Of a stretch of 64,000 bases of DNA, positions 42,437 through 51,580 are shown in pieces (positions within the stretch are counted from its first letter, which is position 1; each line of letters starts with the position of its first letter). Source of the stretch: Roseburia sp. CAG:10041_57 (lineage in GTDB: Bacteria > Bacillota > Clostridia > Lachnospirales > Lachnospiraceae); NCBI GenBank assembly GCA_001916965.1, contig MNTL01000005.1:1063-65062 (forward strand), in the 5' to 3' direction. The position numbers and the translations under genes were made by a program. The notes under the pieces are model-generated. The model searched no databases. It was not told where the DNA came from and saw only the letters and a program-made list of their open reading frames with translations.

Positions 42437-43405
42437 ATGGCAATGACGAAGCAGGAGAAACTTGATAAAAAGGCAGAAGCACTTTATGAAAAGAAACATA
42501 AGAAGAGATATAGAAAGTCAATTGGCGACTGGACATTTGATATTCTGAATCATGCATTCTTTGCAATATTTACACTGGCATGTATCTTCCCGTTTTATTA
42601 CATTTTCATTAATACGATCAGTAATAATGATCTGGTAAGAAAAGGTGCGATTAACTTTATTCCTCAGGGAATTCATTTTAAGAACTATATGGCGCTGACC
42701 AGTGTAAATGATGTAGGAACTGCATTGCAGGTAACAGTAGCTCGTACTCTGATCGGTACAGTACTTATGGTGCTGGCGTCCGGATTTGTAGGATATCTGG
42801 TAACAAAGCAGGAGATGTGGGGCAGAAAGGTATGGTACAGACTCCTTGTAGTTACCATGTACTTTAATGCAGGTCTTATCCCATGGTATTTGAATATGTC
42901 AATGCTTGGACTGACAGATAATTTCCTGGCTTATATTATTCCGGGTATTGTAGCTCCATATAATATTATTCTGGTAAAGACATACATAGAGTCTATTCCG
43001 GGCGAACTGGAAGAAAGTGCACAGATGGATGGTGCAACTTATATGACCATTTTCCGTAAGATTATATGGCCGTTAAGTAAACCAATCCTTGCAACTATCG
43101 CTATTTTCGGTGCAGTAGGCAACTGGAACTCCTTTACAGATTCCCTGATACTGATGCCTAATTCACCACAGCTTCATACCCTGCAACATAAGCTGTATAC
43201 CTATCTGAATGCAGCTTCCAACTTAAAGAGTATGATGAACTCCGGTTCCGGTTCTGTATCCGGCGCAGCAGCAGAGAACGTATTAAATGCGAAAACGATT
43301 AAATATACGATTTCCATGGTTACAGTTATCCCGATTCTGATGGTATATCCATTCATGCAGAGATATTTTGAGAAAGGTATCATGCTTGGGGCAGTGAAAG
43401 GTTAG
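42437..43405 (+). CDS. Sugar ABC transporter permease (LplC/YtcP-like)
   Basis: Second membrane subunit of the importer. AGGAGGTG (42423-42430) sets the start at the ATG at 42437, 12 bases after the previous gene. The 322-aa protein has six helices and the EAA motif LEESAQMDGATYMTIFRKIIWPLSKP. The region after about residue 240 (HKLYTYLNAASNLKS...) and the end YPFMQRYFEKGIMLGAVKG are typical of CUT1-family permeases for complex oligosaccharides. It is co-transcribed with the first permease. Confidence 0.94.
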   Translation: MAMTKQEKLDKKAEALYEKKHKKRYRKSIGDWTFDILNHAFFAIFTLACIFPFYYIFINTISNNDLVRKGAINFIPQGIHFKNYMALTSVNDVGTALQVTVARTLIGTVLMVLASGFVGYLVTKQEMWGRKVWYRLLVVTMYFNAGLIPWYLNMSMLGLTDNFLAYIIPGIVAPYNIILVKTYIESIPGELEESAQMDGATYMTIFRKIIWPLSKPILATIAIFGAVGNWNSFTDSLILMPNSPQLHTLQHKLYTYLNAASNLKSMMNSGSGSVSGAAAENVLNAKTIKYTISMVTVIPILMVYPFMQRYFEKGIMLGAVKG

Positions 43406-43468
43406 TGAATCTGTGCCGGTGGTCCAAAGTTTGCCGGTTACAGAAACGTTATAATATATGGTGTTACT

Positions 43469-43498
43469 ATACTGCAAAAATATGAGGGCAGTATTTTA
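43469..43498 (+). promoter_or_regulatory. Hairpin between permease and binding-protein genes
   Basis: ATACTGC (43469-43475) pairs with GCAGTAT (43488-43494), followed by TTTTAT. Weak stem, so partial termination or mRNA end protection. It could let the binding-protein message outnumber the permease message. A TATAAT lies just upstream (43450-43455), without a good -35. Confidence 0.4.
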
Positions 43499-43521
43499 TA
43501 TAACACAAAAGGAGGAAAAAC

Positions 43522-45321
43522 ATGAAATTCAAGAAGGTATTATCACTCGTTCTTGTTTCTGCACTTGCAGGTTCATTAGTTGGATGCAGCGGTTCTACTA
43601 CATCATCCACAACAACAGGTACAGACACAACAGCAGACAACAGCAAGACAGAAAGTGCAGCAACAGAAACTGCTGCAACAACAGAGGCTGACACAGACAC
43701 AGCAGAAGTTGATCTCTCAGACATTATTCCTGATGAGACAGTCACTTTGAATGTGTATTCACAGCTGGCTAACTATGAGGGTGAGCAGATTGGCTGGTTC
43801 GCACAGATCATGAAGGATAAGTTCAATGTAAAACTGAACATTATCAGCAATGGTGACGGTGTATTTGATACACGTATGGAATCCGGTGATCTGGGTGATA
43901 TCGTATTATTCGGCAGCGATGGTGAAGAGTATACAAGAGCATATTCCAATGGTATGTTGTTAGACTGGAACGAGGACGATATTTTATCTGATTATGGCCC
44001 ACATATCGTAGAGTATATGCAGGAAGCCCTGGACAAGAATCAAGAGATTTCCGGCGGTACTGTATACGGCTTCGGACATGATGTGGCTTCTTCAGCAGGA
44101 CAGTATGCAGACTTCGATTACCATCCTGATGTACGTTATGATCTGTATAAGGCAGTTGGCAGCCCTGAAATCAATGACCTGATGGACTGGGTAGATGTAT
44201 TAAAGGCTATGAAGGAAGCAGAGCCTGCTTCTGATTCTGGTAAAGAGACATACGGTGTATCTCTCTTCAAGGACTGGGATGGTAACATGATGATGTTTGC
44301 CAAGGCTACAGCAACTAACTTCTATGGACTGGATGAGTTCCATTTTGGTTTCTATGATGCTGCAACAGGTGAATTTGAAGACTGCTTAAAGGAAGGCGGA
44401 CATTACGAGGAATGTCTGAGATTCTATAACAAGTTATATCAGGAAGGCTTACTTGATCCTGACTCCATGACTCAGGGTTATGACGGATGTATGGAAGATT
44501 ATCAGGATGGTTCGGCATTCTGGTGTATCTTCAGCTGGATGGGTGCTGCCCAGTACAATACACAGGAGCATCTGGATGCAGGCAAGAAGATGCTCCCGGT
44601 AGCTGCCAAGAACCAGAACACATTAGTATATGGCCTGAATCCGACAGGAAGCAACCGTGTATGGACAATCGGTGCCAATACACAGTATCCTGAATTATGT
44701 ATGGCTATCATTGATTATCTGGCTACTCCGGAAGGAAGACTTGAATATGAATACGGTCCTAAGGATGTATGCTGGGAGTACCTAGATGATGGTTCTGTAG
44801 AATTAACAGATTTCGGTCTTCAGTGTAAAGAACTTGGTAATCCGGAAGAAATGGAAATGCCAGCTCCTTACTCAGGACTCTGGAAAGATGGCTGCCCTCA
44901 GATGAACAACACAACCTGGTCACTGAATACAGTTATTCCTGGAAATGACAAGGGTCAGACCTTCAACTTCAAGTACTGGGATAAATACCTCTCACTGGAT
45001 GTAGATGCAACAGAACAGCAGTGGAGAGACGATATGGGCGTAGATTCCTATAGAGACTACATGTCACAGTTCAAGTACACAATCTCCAAACCTCATACCT
45101 ATGCAGAAAGTATCAAATCTGATGAGCTCTCTACAGTATGGGAACAGGTTAAGATGTGCGTACAGAACGGTTCCTGGCAGGCAGTATATGCCAAGGATGA
45201 TGCCGAGTTCGATTCTGTAATGGAACAGATGCGTGCAGACGCTGACAGCTACGGCTATCAGGATTGTGTTGAATGGTGTACAAACGAAGCAGCTCTTAGA
45301 AAAGCAGCAGAGATTGACTAA
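43522..45321 (+). CDS. Extracellular solute-binding lipoprotein of the sugar importer
   Basis: Lipid-anchored receptor (599 aa). AAAGGAGGAAAAAC precedes the ATG. The signal peptide ends in a lipobox with VGCSG (Cys about 22). A Thr/Ser/Ala/Asp-rich tether spans about 25-68. The rest is a CUT1/LplA-like binding fold (NVYSQLANYEGEQIGWFAQIMKDKFNVKLNII start). It is large for the class, as usual for Lachnospiraceae oligosaccharide binders. A clear paralogue lies at 47773. The ligand is unknown; rhamnose and galactose enzymes nearby suggest a plant-glycan fragment. Confidence 0.93.
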   Translation: MKFKKVLSLVLVSALAGSLVGCSGSTTSSTTTGTDTTADNSKTESAATETAATTEADTDTAEVDLSDIIPDETVTLNVYSQLANYEGEQIGWFAQIMKDKFNVKLNIISNGDGVFDTRMESGDLGDIVLFGSDGEEYTRAYSNGMLLDWNEDDILSDYGPHIVEYMQEALDKNQEISGGTVYGFGHDVASSAGQYADFDYHPDVRYDLYKAVGSPEINDLMDWVDVLKAMKEAEPASDSGKETYGVSLFKDWDGNMMMFAKATATNFYGLDEFHFGFYDAATGEFEDCLKEGGHYEECLRFYNKLYQEGLLDPDSMTQGYDGCMEDYQDGSAFWCIFSWMGAAQYNTQEHLDAGKKMLPVAAKNQNTLVYGLNPTGSNRVWTIGANTQYPELCMAIIDYLATPEGRLEYEYGPKDVCWEYLDDGSVELTDFGLQCKELGNPEEMEMPAPYSGLWKDGCPQMNNTTWSLNTVIPGNDKGQTFNFKYWDKYLSLDVDATEQQWRDDMGVDSYRDYMSQFKYTISKPHTYAESIKSDELSTVWEQVKMCVQNGSWQAVYAKDDAEFDSVMEQMRADADSYGYQDCVEWCTNEAALRKAAEID

Positions 45322-45353
45322 TTCATAACATACAATTTATAATGAAATACAAA

Positions 45354-45382
45354 GAGGCTATCTGGTGCGTCCGGATAGCCTC
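45354..45382 (+). terminator. Strong hairpin after the binding-protein gene
   Basis: GAGGCTATCTGG (45354-45365) pairs with CCGGATAGCCTC (45371-45382), with one T-G pair. Only ATT follows rather than a T-run, so it may mainly shield the 3' end of the binding-protein mRNA. Confidence 0.6.
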
Positions 45383-45411
45383 ATTAACTAAGAACAGGAG
45401 TTATGATTACA

Positions 45412-46059
45412 ATGGCTTTTTTTGGTATTGATGGTCCTTTTTATCGCTTTATATGCAGATTTATTGATCTGGTAAAACTGAATTTTATGTGGCTGCTTTT
45501 TTCACTGCCTATCGTAACGATAGGAGCGTCAACGACAGCGGCATACAGCATCGCATTGAAAATGGTAGATGATGAAGAAGGATATATGGTAAAGAGCTTC
45601 GTAAAAGAATTTAAACGCAACTTTAAGCAGGGCACAGTAATGGGGTTGATAGGACTCGTTGCATCTTATGCCATTTATCTTGACTATGAGATTAATCGTG
45701 TATCTGAGGAAGGTTCTGTTGTACTTCTCGTTATAGGGCTGGTATCGGCGTTCTTTGTCATTATGGCGCTTTTGTATGCATTTCCTCTTCTGGCTCGATA
45801 TGAGAATACCATCGTAGGGACGATTCAGAATTCACTGGATATTTCCAGAAAGTACTTTGGTAGAACATTGATTATCATTACTGTTCTTTTGATTGAGTTG
45901 TTTTTCTTTAATTTTAATACGGTGTTACAGATATTCGGGCTGATCTTTGAACCTGCTTTTATGATGTTCACGATTGCAGCATTTGCCAAGAGAATTTTCC
46001 AGGAGATAGAAAAGGAGCCCGGAGCTGTAAGAAAAAGCAGCAGCGGGCAGGAAGAATAG
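45412..46059 (+). CDS. DUF624 (YesL-family) membrane protein
   Basis: A 215-aa protein with about four hydrophobic helices and the YesL signature at the N-terminus (FYRFICRFIDLVKLNFMWLLFSLPIVTIGASTTAAY). AGGAG (45396-45400) fits the ATG at 45412 better than the one at 45403, which is only 2 bases away. YesL proteins almost always lie with yesM/yesN and CUT1 sugar transporters, as here. Their function is not established. It converges with the YesN-type gene, with only 9 bases between the two stops. Confidence 0.9.
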   Translation: MAFFGIDGPFYRFICRFIDLVKLNFMWLLFSLPIVTIGASTTAAYSIALKMVDDEEGYMVKSFVKEFKRNFKQGTVMGLIGLVASYAIYLDYEINRVSEEGSVVLLVIGLVSAFFVIMALLYAFPLLARYENTIVGTIQNSLDISRKYFGRTLIIITVLLIELFFFNFNTVLQIFGLIFEPAFMMFTIAAFAKRIFQEIEKEPGAVRKSSSGQEE

Positions 46060-46068
46060 ATTTCTTGA

Positions 46069-47643
46069 TCAGCTTTCTTTGCTTTGTTTACGATACTCGG
46101 CAGGGCTGATACCGACATATTTTTTGAATTTCTTATGGAAATAATCAACATTGTGGTATCCGACCTGTTCAGCAATCTCATAGACCTTCATATTGCGGTG
46201 CAGCAGTAATTCCTTGGAATGTTCGATACGCATGTGGTCGATATAGGAATTGAAGGTCTGTCCTGTTGCCTTGGTGAAAATCTTACCAAGATAGGCACTG
46301 TTGTATCCAAATAATGGGGCAATGGTCTCCAGTTTGATATTGGTCTGGTAATTATTGTCTATATAGTAGAGAATGTCATCCAGTACAGATTCTCTTGAGG
46401 AACCACCCTGTGAATCCAGAATAGATTTTACCTGTTCTGAGATATATAGGATGATTTCGTAGAGATAATGGCAGCTGTCAATATGGTCAATGATAATGGA
46501 ATTGGATGGCATGGAACATTCGTTAGTATTATTTCTGTTCAAGCGGCTGCAACTTTCTTTTAACTGTAGCAGCAGATCAGTCAGGAACAGCTTAACGGAT
46601 TCAATAGATGCATCTACGTTATACAGGTATTCTTCCAGAGAGAAAAGGGTGGAAGCAACCTGTTTGCGGTTGGAAGCCTGTATATTGTTGATCAGTGCAT
46701 CACAGTATTCATGAAGCTTTATATCCGTAACAGAGTAGTGAGTGGATATCAGATTAGGCAGCTCGCGATAGCCCAGGGTATGCTGACCCTGTATACAGAA
46801 GAAACGTCGCTGCATCAGAGTGTGAGCTTCTTCATAGGACAGATAGATTTCATCTAACTGTCTGACGGGGCGTCCATATGCAAGGAAAAGAGAATCCAGG
46901 GGACTACCAGCCTGCGGTGCCTTTTTCTCATAGTGTTGAAGGAAATCTTCAAATTTATGTATTGCGAACTGACCTTTCAGGAGAATGACATCTTTGTTGT
47001 CCTCCTCAAAATGTTCAAAGGAATGATTCCCTTTGTTTGTAATGTTGAGAAGTTCTGCAAAACTGTAGCTGGAATCTTCCGGCTGAGTTCCGAATTTTTC
47101 ATAGATTACGACCTGATAGATATCAGCATCCAGCTCCATCTTGGCGAAGTCTTCCTCTGACAGGGCATCTTTACCGTCTGCGTGGTATGTACCGGTTATG
47201 ATTTCGTGAAGAATGACATCTTTAGCCTTGGTACGATAGATTTCTATATGGTTTTGTCTGAGTCTGGCTTCTTCCAGATTCTGCTTGATCGTTTGGATAG
47301 AAGTGAGCAGTTCGTCTTCATCAATTGGCTTGGTCAGATAGAAATCTACGCCATATCGAATGGCAGCCTGTGCATATGCAAAGTCAGAATAGCCGCTTAA
47401 AATGATGAATTTACCTTCATAGCCCTGTTCTCTGGCAATACGGATAATATCAATTCCGGTTAATTTGGGCATACGGATATCAAGAAGAACGAGACTGGGG
47501 TTATTCTGAAGAATGCCGGAGAGGGCATCTTCTCCGTTGCTGGCTTCTCCACAGATGTGAAAGCCAAGGGATTCCCAGTCAAGAATACATTTCAGACCTT
47601 CGCGGATATTTTTTTCATCATCGGCAATCAGTACAGTTTCCAT
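46069..47643 (-). CDS. YesN-type response regulator with AraC DNA-binding domain
   Basis: A 524-aa two-component regulator. The receiver is about 1-120, with phospho-acceptor Asp55 (LVLLDIRMPK), ADDE acidic pocket and Lys of LTKPIDE. The middle (about 130-400) is the long helical linker typical of YesN. The double HTH AraC domain is about 425-520 (YNSAYLGKIFTKATGQTFNSYI and GYHNVDYFHKKFKKYVGISPAEYRK regions). It is the probable partner of the YesM-type kinase at 38990 and the likely activator of both transporter units. It is transcribed away from the second binding-protein gene. AAGGAG is found before its ATG on the minus strand. Confidence 0.94.
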   Translation of the reverse strand: METVLIADDEKNIREGLKCILDWESLGFHICGEASNGEDALSGILQNNPSLVLLDIRMPKLTGIDIIRIAREQGYEGKFIILSGYSDFAYAQAAIRYGVDFYLTKPIDEDELLTSIQTIKQNLEEARLRQNHIEIYRTKAKDVILHEIITGTYHADGKDALSEEDFAKMELDADIYQVVIYEKFGTQPEDSSYSFAELLNITNKGNHSFEHFEEDNKDVILLKGQFAIHKFEDFLQHYEKKAPQAGSPLDSLFLAYGRPVRQLDEIYLSYEEAHTLMQRRFFCIQGQHTLGYRELPNLISTHYSVTDIKLHEYCDALINNIQASNRKQVASTLFSLEEYLYNVDASIESVKLFLTDLLLQLKESCSRLNRNNTNECSMPSNSIIIDHIDSCHYLYEIILYISEQVKSILDSQGGSSRESVLDDILYYIDNNYQTNIKLETIAPLFGYNSAYLGKIFTKATGQTFNSYIDHMRIEHSKELLLHRNMKVYEIAEQVGYHNVDYFHKKFKKYVGISPAEYRKQSKES

Positions 47644-47690
47644 GAAATGAACTCCTTTATTTCATAAATAATTATGGTAATTTTAAGTAT

Positions 47691-47737
47691 AGAATCAGAT
47701 TCTGGGATTGTCAATGCTAAGAAAGATAGCGTAAAAT
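47691..47737 (+). promoter_or_regulatory. Divergent control region with palindrome and promoter
   Basis: The 129-bp gap between the YesN gene (minus) and the second binding-protein gene (plus) contains the palindrome AGAATCAGATTCT (47691-47703), then TTGTCA (47708-47713) and TAAAAT (47732-47737) with an 18-base spacer. The palindrome sits just upstream of the -35 box, where an activator such as the YesN protein could bind. That role is inferred. Confidence 0.45.
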
Positions 47738-47772
47738 GGTACTATAGTTTAGAGAAAGGCACGACATAGGAT

Positions 47773-49548
47773 ATGAAGAGAAGTAATAAATACATAAGTA
47801 CGGCATTAACTGTTCTGACAGCCGGTTTCCTCTTACAGGGATGTGGTATGCAGAAAGGTGGACAGGTAAAAGAATGCCCCTATGATGAATATATTGTTGT
47901 TGATGTCTTTGATAATCTTGCCAATTATCAGGGAATCCAGTCGGGGTGGTTTGGAAAACTGGTCAAGGATAAATTCAACATGGAATTGAACATTATAGCC
48001 CCCAATATTGCCGGCGGTGGTGATACTATGAGGGAAGTAAGGGCGGCAGCAGGCAATCTGGGAGATCTGATCATCAGTTCTGGGGAAAACGGACTGTTGC
48101 AGAATATGGTCAATGCCGGGCTGCTTTATAATATGGAAGATGCCTTGAAAGATAAGGATATTATGGAGAAATACGGAGATGCCATTCACAGACTAAATGA
48201 TGGTATTACCCCCAAAGGAATCTATGCCATTCCTTCAGAAGTGTCCTCACAGGCACCGGATGTTCCCAGTGAGGGATTAGAGCTTGTTTATGGACCGTAT
48301 CTGAGATGGGATCTGTATGCACAGCTGGGGTATCCCAAGATAGATACGATAGAAGATATGCTTCCGATTCTCAAACAGATGCAGGAGCTTTCTCCAACCA
48401 ACGAAGACGGAGAGCCTGTCTATGCCTTTTCATTCTTCAAGGACTGGGATGCGAACATGATGAATGCTGTGAAACAGCCATGTTGCTTCTATGGTTATGA
48501 TGAGTACGGATTTGTACTGGCACGGGCTGATGGCAGCGATTATCAGAATATTCTGGATGATGACTCCCTGTATATCAGAATATGCAGACTGTACTATGAA
48601 GCGAATCAGATGGGACTGCTTGACCCGGATTCACCCAGACAGCAGTATGAGGATTGCTTTAGTAAATACAGGGAAGGAAGAGTTCTCTTCTCCTTCTGGT
48701 CATGGTTGGGGCAGCCTGCCTATAATACATCGGAGCATACCGCACAGGGCAGGGGCTTTATGCTGGCTCCGATTCAGGATATGCAGATCTATTCCTATGG
48801 ATGTAATTATGAAGGCAACCAGCAGAATGTGATTGCGATTGGCTCTCAGGCAAAAGATCCGGAGAGACTGGCTGATTTCATAGATTGGCTTTATTCAGAT
48901 GAAGGAATCAGAACCAATGGAGCACAGCTTTCAGGAGCAACTGCAGGACCAGAATACCTTACCTGGGAAATGGGTGAGGATGGACCGTATCTTACGGAGT
49001 TTGGTAAGAAAGCCATGATGGGAGAACAGGTGGAAGTACCGGAAGAATATGGCGGTAATACCTGGGAAGATGGTACTTCTGCGCTGAATTATAAACCAGT
49101 TGCACAATGTGAGAAGGATTCAGATGGCTATTACTTTGCTTATGAATTATGGGATAGCGTCAGAGAGATGAATAAGACACCTCTTCAGGAGGACTGGAGC
49201 AGGGTAATGCAGGCAGAATCTACGAGAGAATATCTGAAAGCGCACAACATGATGATCGTAGCTCCTGCATCTTCCTATCAGGCACCAACAGAGACCTCAG
49301 AGCAGACGACAATCCGCAGTCAGTGTAAAAAGGCAATACAGGATTATTCCTGGAAAATGATTTTTGCCAGAAATAAAGTAGAATTTGAAACCTTGTTAAA
49401 AGAATTAAGAGATACCGTGTACAGTTACGGATATGAAGATATTCTCGAATATGATATGCAAAATGCCAGGGCTAAGACCCAGGCGGGACTGGAAGCTGTA
49501 GAAAATTATTATAAAAATAAAGGAGAACAGACAAGTGGAGAAGATTAA
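47773..49548 (+). CDS. Second solute-binding lipoprotein, paralogue of 43522
   Basis: A 591-aa lipoprotein: basic start, hydrophobic stretch and lipobox QGCG (Cys about 24), with a short tether. Its fold and many segments repeat those of the first binding protein: NLANYQGIQSGWFGKLVKDKFNMELNII matches its counterpart, FSFFKDWDANMM matches VSLFKDWDGNMM, and FWSWLG matches FSWMG. No permease genes follow, so it probably delivers a related ligand to the permeases at 40988-43405. Its 3' end overlaps the GH42 gene by 14 bases, linking uptake to hydrolysis. Confidence 0.92.
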   Translation: MKRSNKYISTALTVLTAGFLLQGCGMQKGGQVKECPYDEYIVVDVFDNLANYQGIQSGWFGKLVKDKFNMELNIIAPNIAGGGDTMREVRAAAGNLGDLIISSGENGLLQNMVNAGLLYNMEDALKDKDIMEKYGDAIHRLNDGITPKGIYAIPSEVSSQAPDVPSEGLELVYGPYLRWDLYAQLGYPKIDTIEDMLPILKQMQELSPTNEDGEPVYAFSFFKDWDANMMNAVKQPCCFYGYDEYGFVLARADGSDYQNILDDDSLYIRICRLYYEANQMGLLDPDSPRQQYEDCFSKYREGRVLFSFWSWLGQPAYNTSEHTAQGRGFMLAPIQDMQIYSYGCNYEGNQQNVIAIGSQAKDPERLADFIDWLYSDEGIRTNGAQLSGATAGPEYLTWEMGEDGPYLTEFGKKAMMGEQVEVPEEYGGNTWEDGTSALNYKPVAQCEKDSDGYYFAYELWDSVREMNKTPLQEDWSRVMQAESTREYLKAHNMMIVAPASSYQAPTETSEQTTIRSQCKKAIQDYSWKMIFARNKVEFETLLKELRDTVYSYGYEDILEYDMQNARAKTQAGLEAVENYYKNKGEQTSGED

Positions 49549-51550
49549 GAAAATCTGTTATGGAGGCGATTATAACCCGGAGCAGTGGCCGGAAGAAATC
49601 TGGAAAGAGGATATGCGCCTGTTTAAGCTGGCACACATTGATATTGTTACGCTGAATGTCTTCAGCTGGGCAATGCTGCAGCCGGATGAGGCTACGTATG
49701 ATTTTACCAAACTGGATAAGATCATGGATATGGTAGAAGACAATCATTTGAAGGTGTGTCTGGCTACTTCTACTGCGGTACATCCTGCATGGATGGCAAG
49801 ACGTTATCCTGATGTTCTCAGAACAGAGCATAACGGGATGAAACGTAAGTTTGGAAGCAGACACAATTCCTGCCCCAACAGTCCGACATATCGCAAGTAT
49901 TCTGTAGCATTGGCAAGACACCTGGCAAAGAGATATGGAAATCGAGAAAATGTTGTGGCATGGCATGTATCAAATGAATATGGTGGAGAGTGCTATTGTG
50001 AGAACTGTGAAAAGGCATTTCGTGTATGGCTTAAAAAGAAATACGGTACAATAGAAGAGTTGAATAGAGTGTGGAATCTTTCTTTCTGGGGGCATACGAT
50101 GTATGATTGGGATGACGTGGTTGTACCTAATCTTTTATCAGAGGAATGGATATGGGATTATACCAGAACCAATTTTCAGGGAATCTCACTGGATTACAGA
50201 AGATTCCAGTCTGACAGTATTCTGGAATGCTTCAAGCTGGAGAGAGATGCGATTAAGGAAGTAACACCGCAGATTCCCGTTACAACGAATCTGATGGGAT
50301 TCTATAAGCCTCTTGATTATCAGAAGTGGGGCAAAGAGATGGATTTTATCAGCTGGGATAATTATCCACAGTTCGGTGCGCCGCCGGCAGAGATTGCAAT
50401 GAGCCATGATATGATGAGAGGATTAAAGCATGGACAGGCATTCTGGCTGATGGAGCAGACTCCGGGCGTGACGAACTGGCATCCATACTGTACACTTAAA
50501 AGACCGGGTGTTATGCGTCTGTGGAGTTATCAGGCAGTGGCTCATGGAGCTGATACAGTGATGTTTTTCCAGATGCGCAGGAGTATCGGAGCATGCGAAA
50601 AATATCACAGCGCTGTAATTGACCATGCAGGACATGAAAATACCAGAGTGTTCAGAGAAATCACAGCACTTGGAGAAGAACTGGACAGAATCGGGGATGA
50701 GACACTTGGCGCTACTACGCCGGCACAGACAGCGGTACTGTTTGACTGGGATACCTGGTGGGCAAGCGAATACTCCGCAGGTCCAAGCCGTCTGATCGCA
50801 TATCATAAAGAAGCATTGGAATATTACAGAGCGTTGGCGGAAGCCAATATTCCTGTTGATATGATAGGTGTTGATGATGACCTGTCCAAATATAAGCTGG
50901 TCATAGCACCTATGATGTATATGTGTAAGGTTGGATATGATGAGAAAATCAGAACATATGTACAAAATGGCGGACACTTTGTGACGACTTATTTCAGTGG
51001 TTATGTAGAAGACCATGATCTTGTAGTGACAGGTGGTTATCCGGCGAGACTGCGGGATATCTTAGGCATCTGGGTGGAGGAATCCGATGCAATAGAAGAG
51101 GGCAGAAGCAATCATTTCCAGTATGAGGGAGAAGAATATCCGGCAACCGTTCTGTGTGATCTGCTGCATCTTGAAGGTGCGCAAGCTATCAGTGCATATG
51201 AAGAAGATTTCTATGCAGGTATGCCTGTATTGACCAAAAACCAATTTGGACAGGGTGAGGCATATTATGTAGCCACCAGATCAGACCACGCATTTTATAG
51301 AAAATATATCAGAAATCTTTGCGGGGAATTGGAAATTGCCCCGGTTATGCAGACCCCGGATGGAGTAGAAGCTACAGTACGTGAGAATGAGAAGGGAAGC
51401 TTCCTGTTCATATTAAATCACAGGGAAGAACCGGCAGAAATCACAATACCGGCAGATGGCACGGATCTGATTAAAAATATAACATATCATGCAGGAGAAA
51501 GCGTGACACTTGCTTCCAAGGATGTTATAATTTTAAAAAAGATAAAATAA
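49535..51550 (+). CDS. GH42 beta-galactosidase
   Basis: Cytoplasmic glycoside hydrolase of family 42 (671 aa). The TIM-barrel (1-395) opens GGDYNPEQWPEEIW. The acid/base is Glu148 in SNEYGG and the nucleophile is Glu307 in LMEQTPG. Cys113, Cys153, Cys155 and Cys158 form the family zinc site. The trimerisation and C-terminal beta domains follow. There is no signal peptide. Start is GTG at 49535 with AAAGGAG upstream, overlapping the binding-protein gene. Relatives such as B. subtilis YesZ act on galactosides from rhamnogalacturonan, which fits the nearby rhamnose genes, but specificity cannot be read from sequence. Confidence 0.94.
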   Translation: MEKIKKICYGGDYNPEQWPEEIWKEDMRLFKLAHIDIVTLNVFSWAMLQPDEATYDFTKLDKIMDMVEDNHLKVCLATSTAVHPAWMARRYPDVLRTEHNGMKRKFGSRHNSCPNSPTYRKYSVALARHLAKRYGNRENVVAWHVSNEYGGECYCENCEKAFRVWLKKKYGTIEELNRVWNLSFWGHTMYDWDDVVVPNLLSEEWIWDYTRTNFQGISLDYRRFQSDSILECFKLERDAIKEVTPQIPVTTNLMGFYKPLDYQKWGKEMDFISWDNYPQFGAPPAEIAMSHDMMRGLKHGQAFWLMEQTPGVTNWHPYCTLKRPGVMRLWSYQAVAHGADTVMFFQMRRSIGACEKYHSAVIDHAGHENTRVFREITALGEELDRIGDETLGATTPAQTAVLFDWDTWWASEYSAGPSRLIAYHKEALEYYRALAEANIPVDMIGVDDDLSKYKLVIAPMMYMCKVGYDEKIRTYVQNGGHFVTTYFSGYVEDHDLVVTGGYPARLRDILGIWVEESDAIEEGRSNHFQYEGEEYPATVLCDLLHLEGAQAISAYEEDFYAGMPVLTKNQFGQGEAYYVATRSDHAFYRKYIRNLCGELEIAPVMQTPDGVEATVRENEKGSFLFILNHREEPAEITIPADGTDLIKNITYHAGESVTLASKDVIILKKIK

Positions 51551-51580
51551 CACAATAAAAATTTAGAAAAGAGCAGAAAA

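Noticed and set aside
50423..51016. 197-codon frame antisense to the GH42 gene
   Set aside because: Shadow frame with no start signal or family features.
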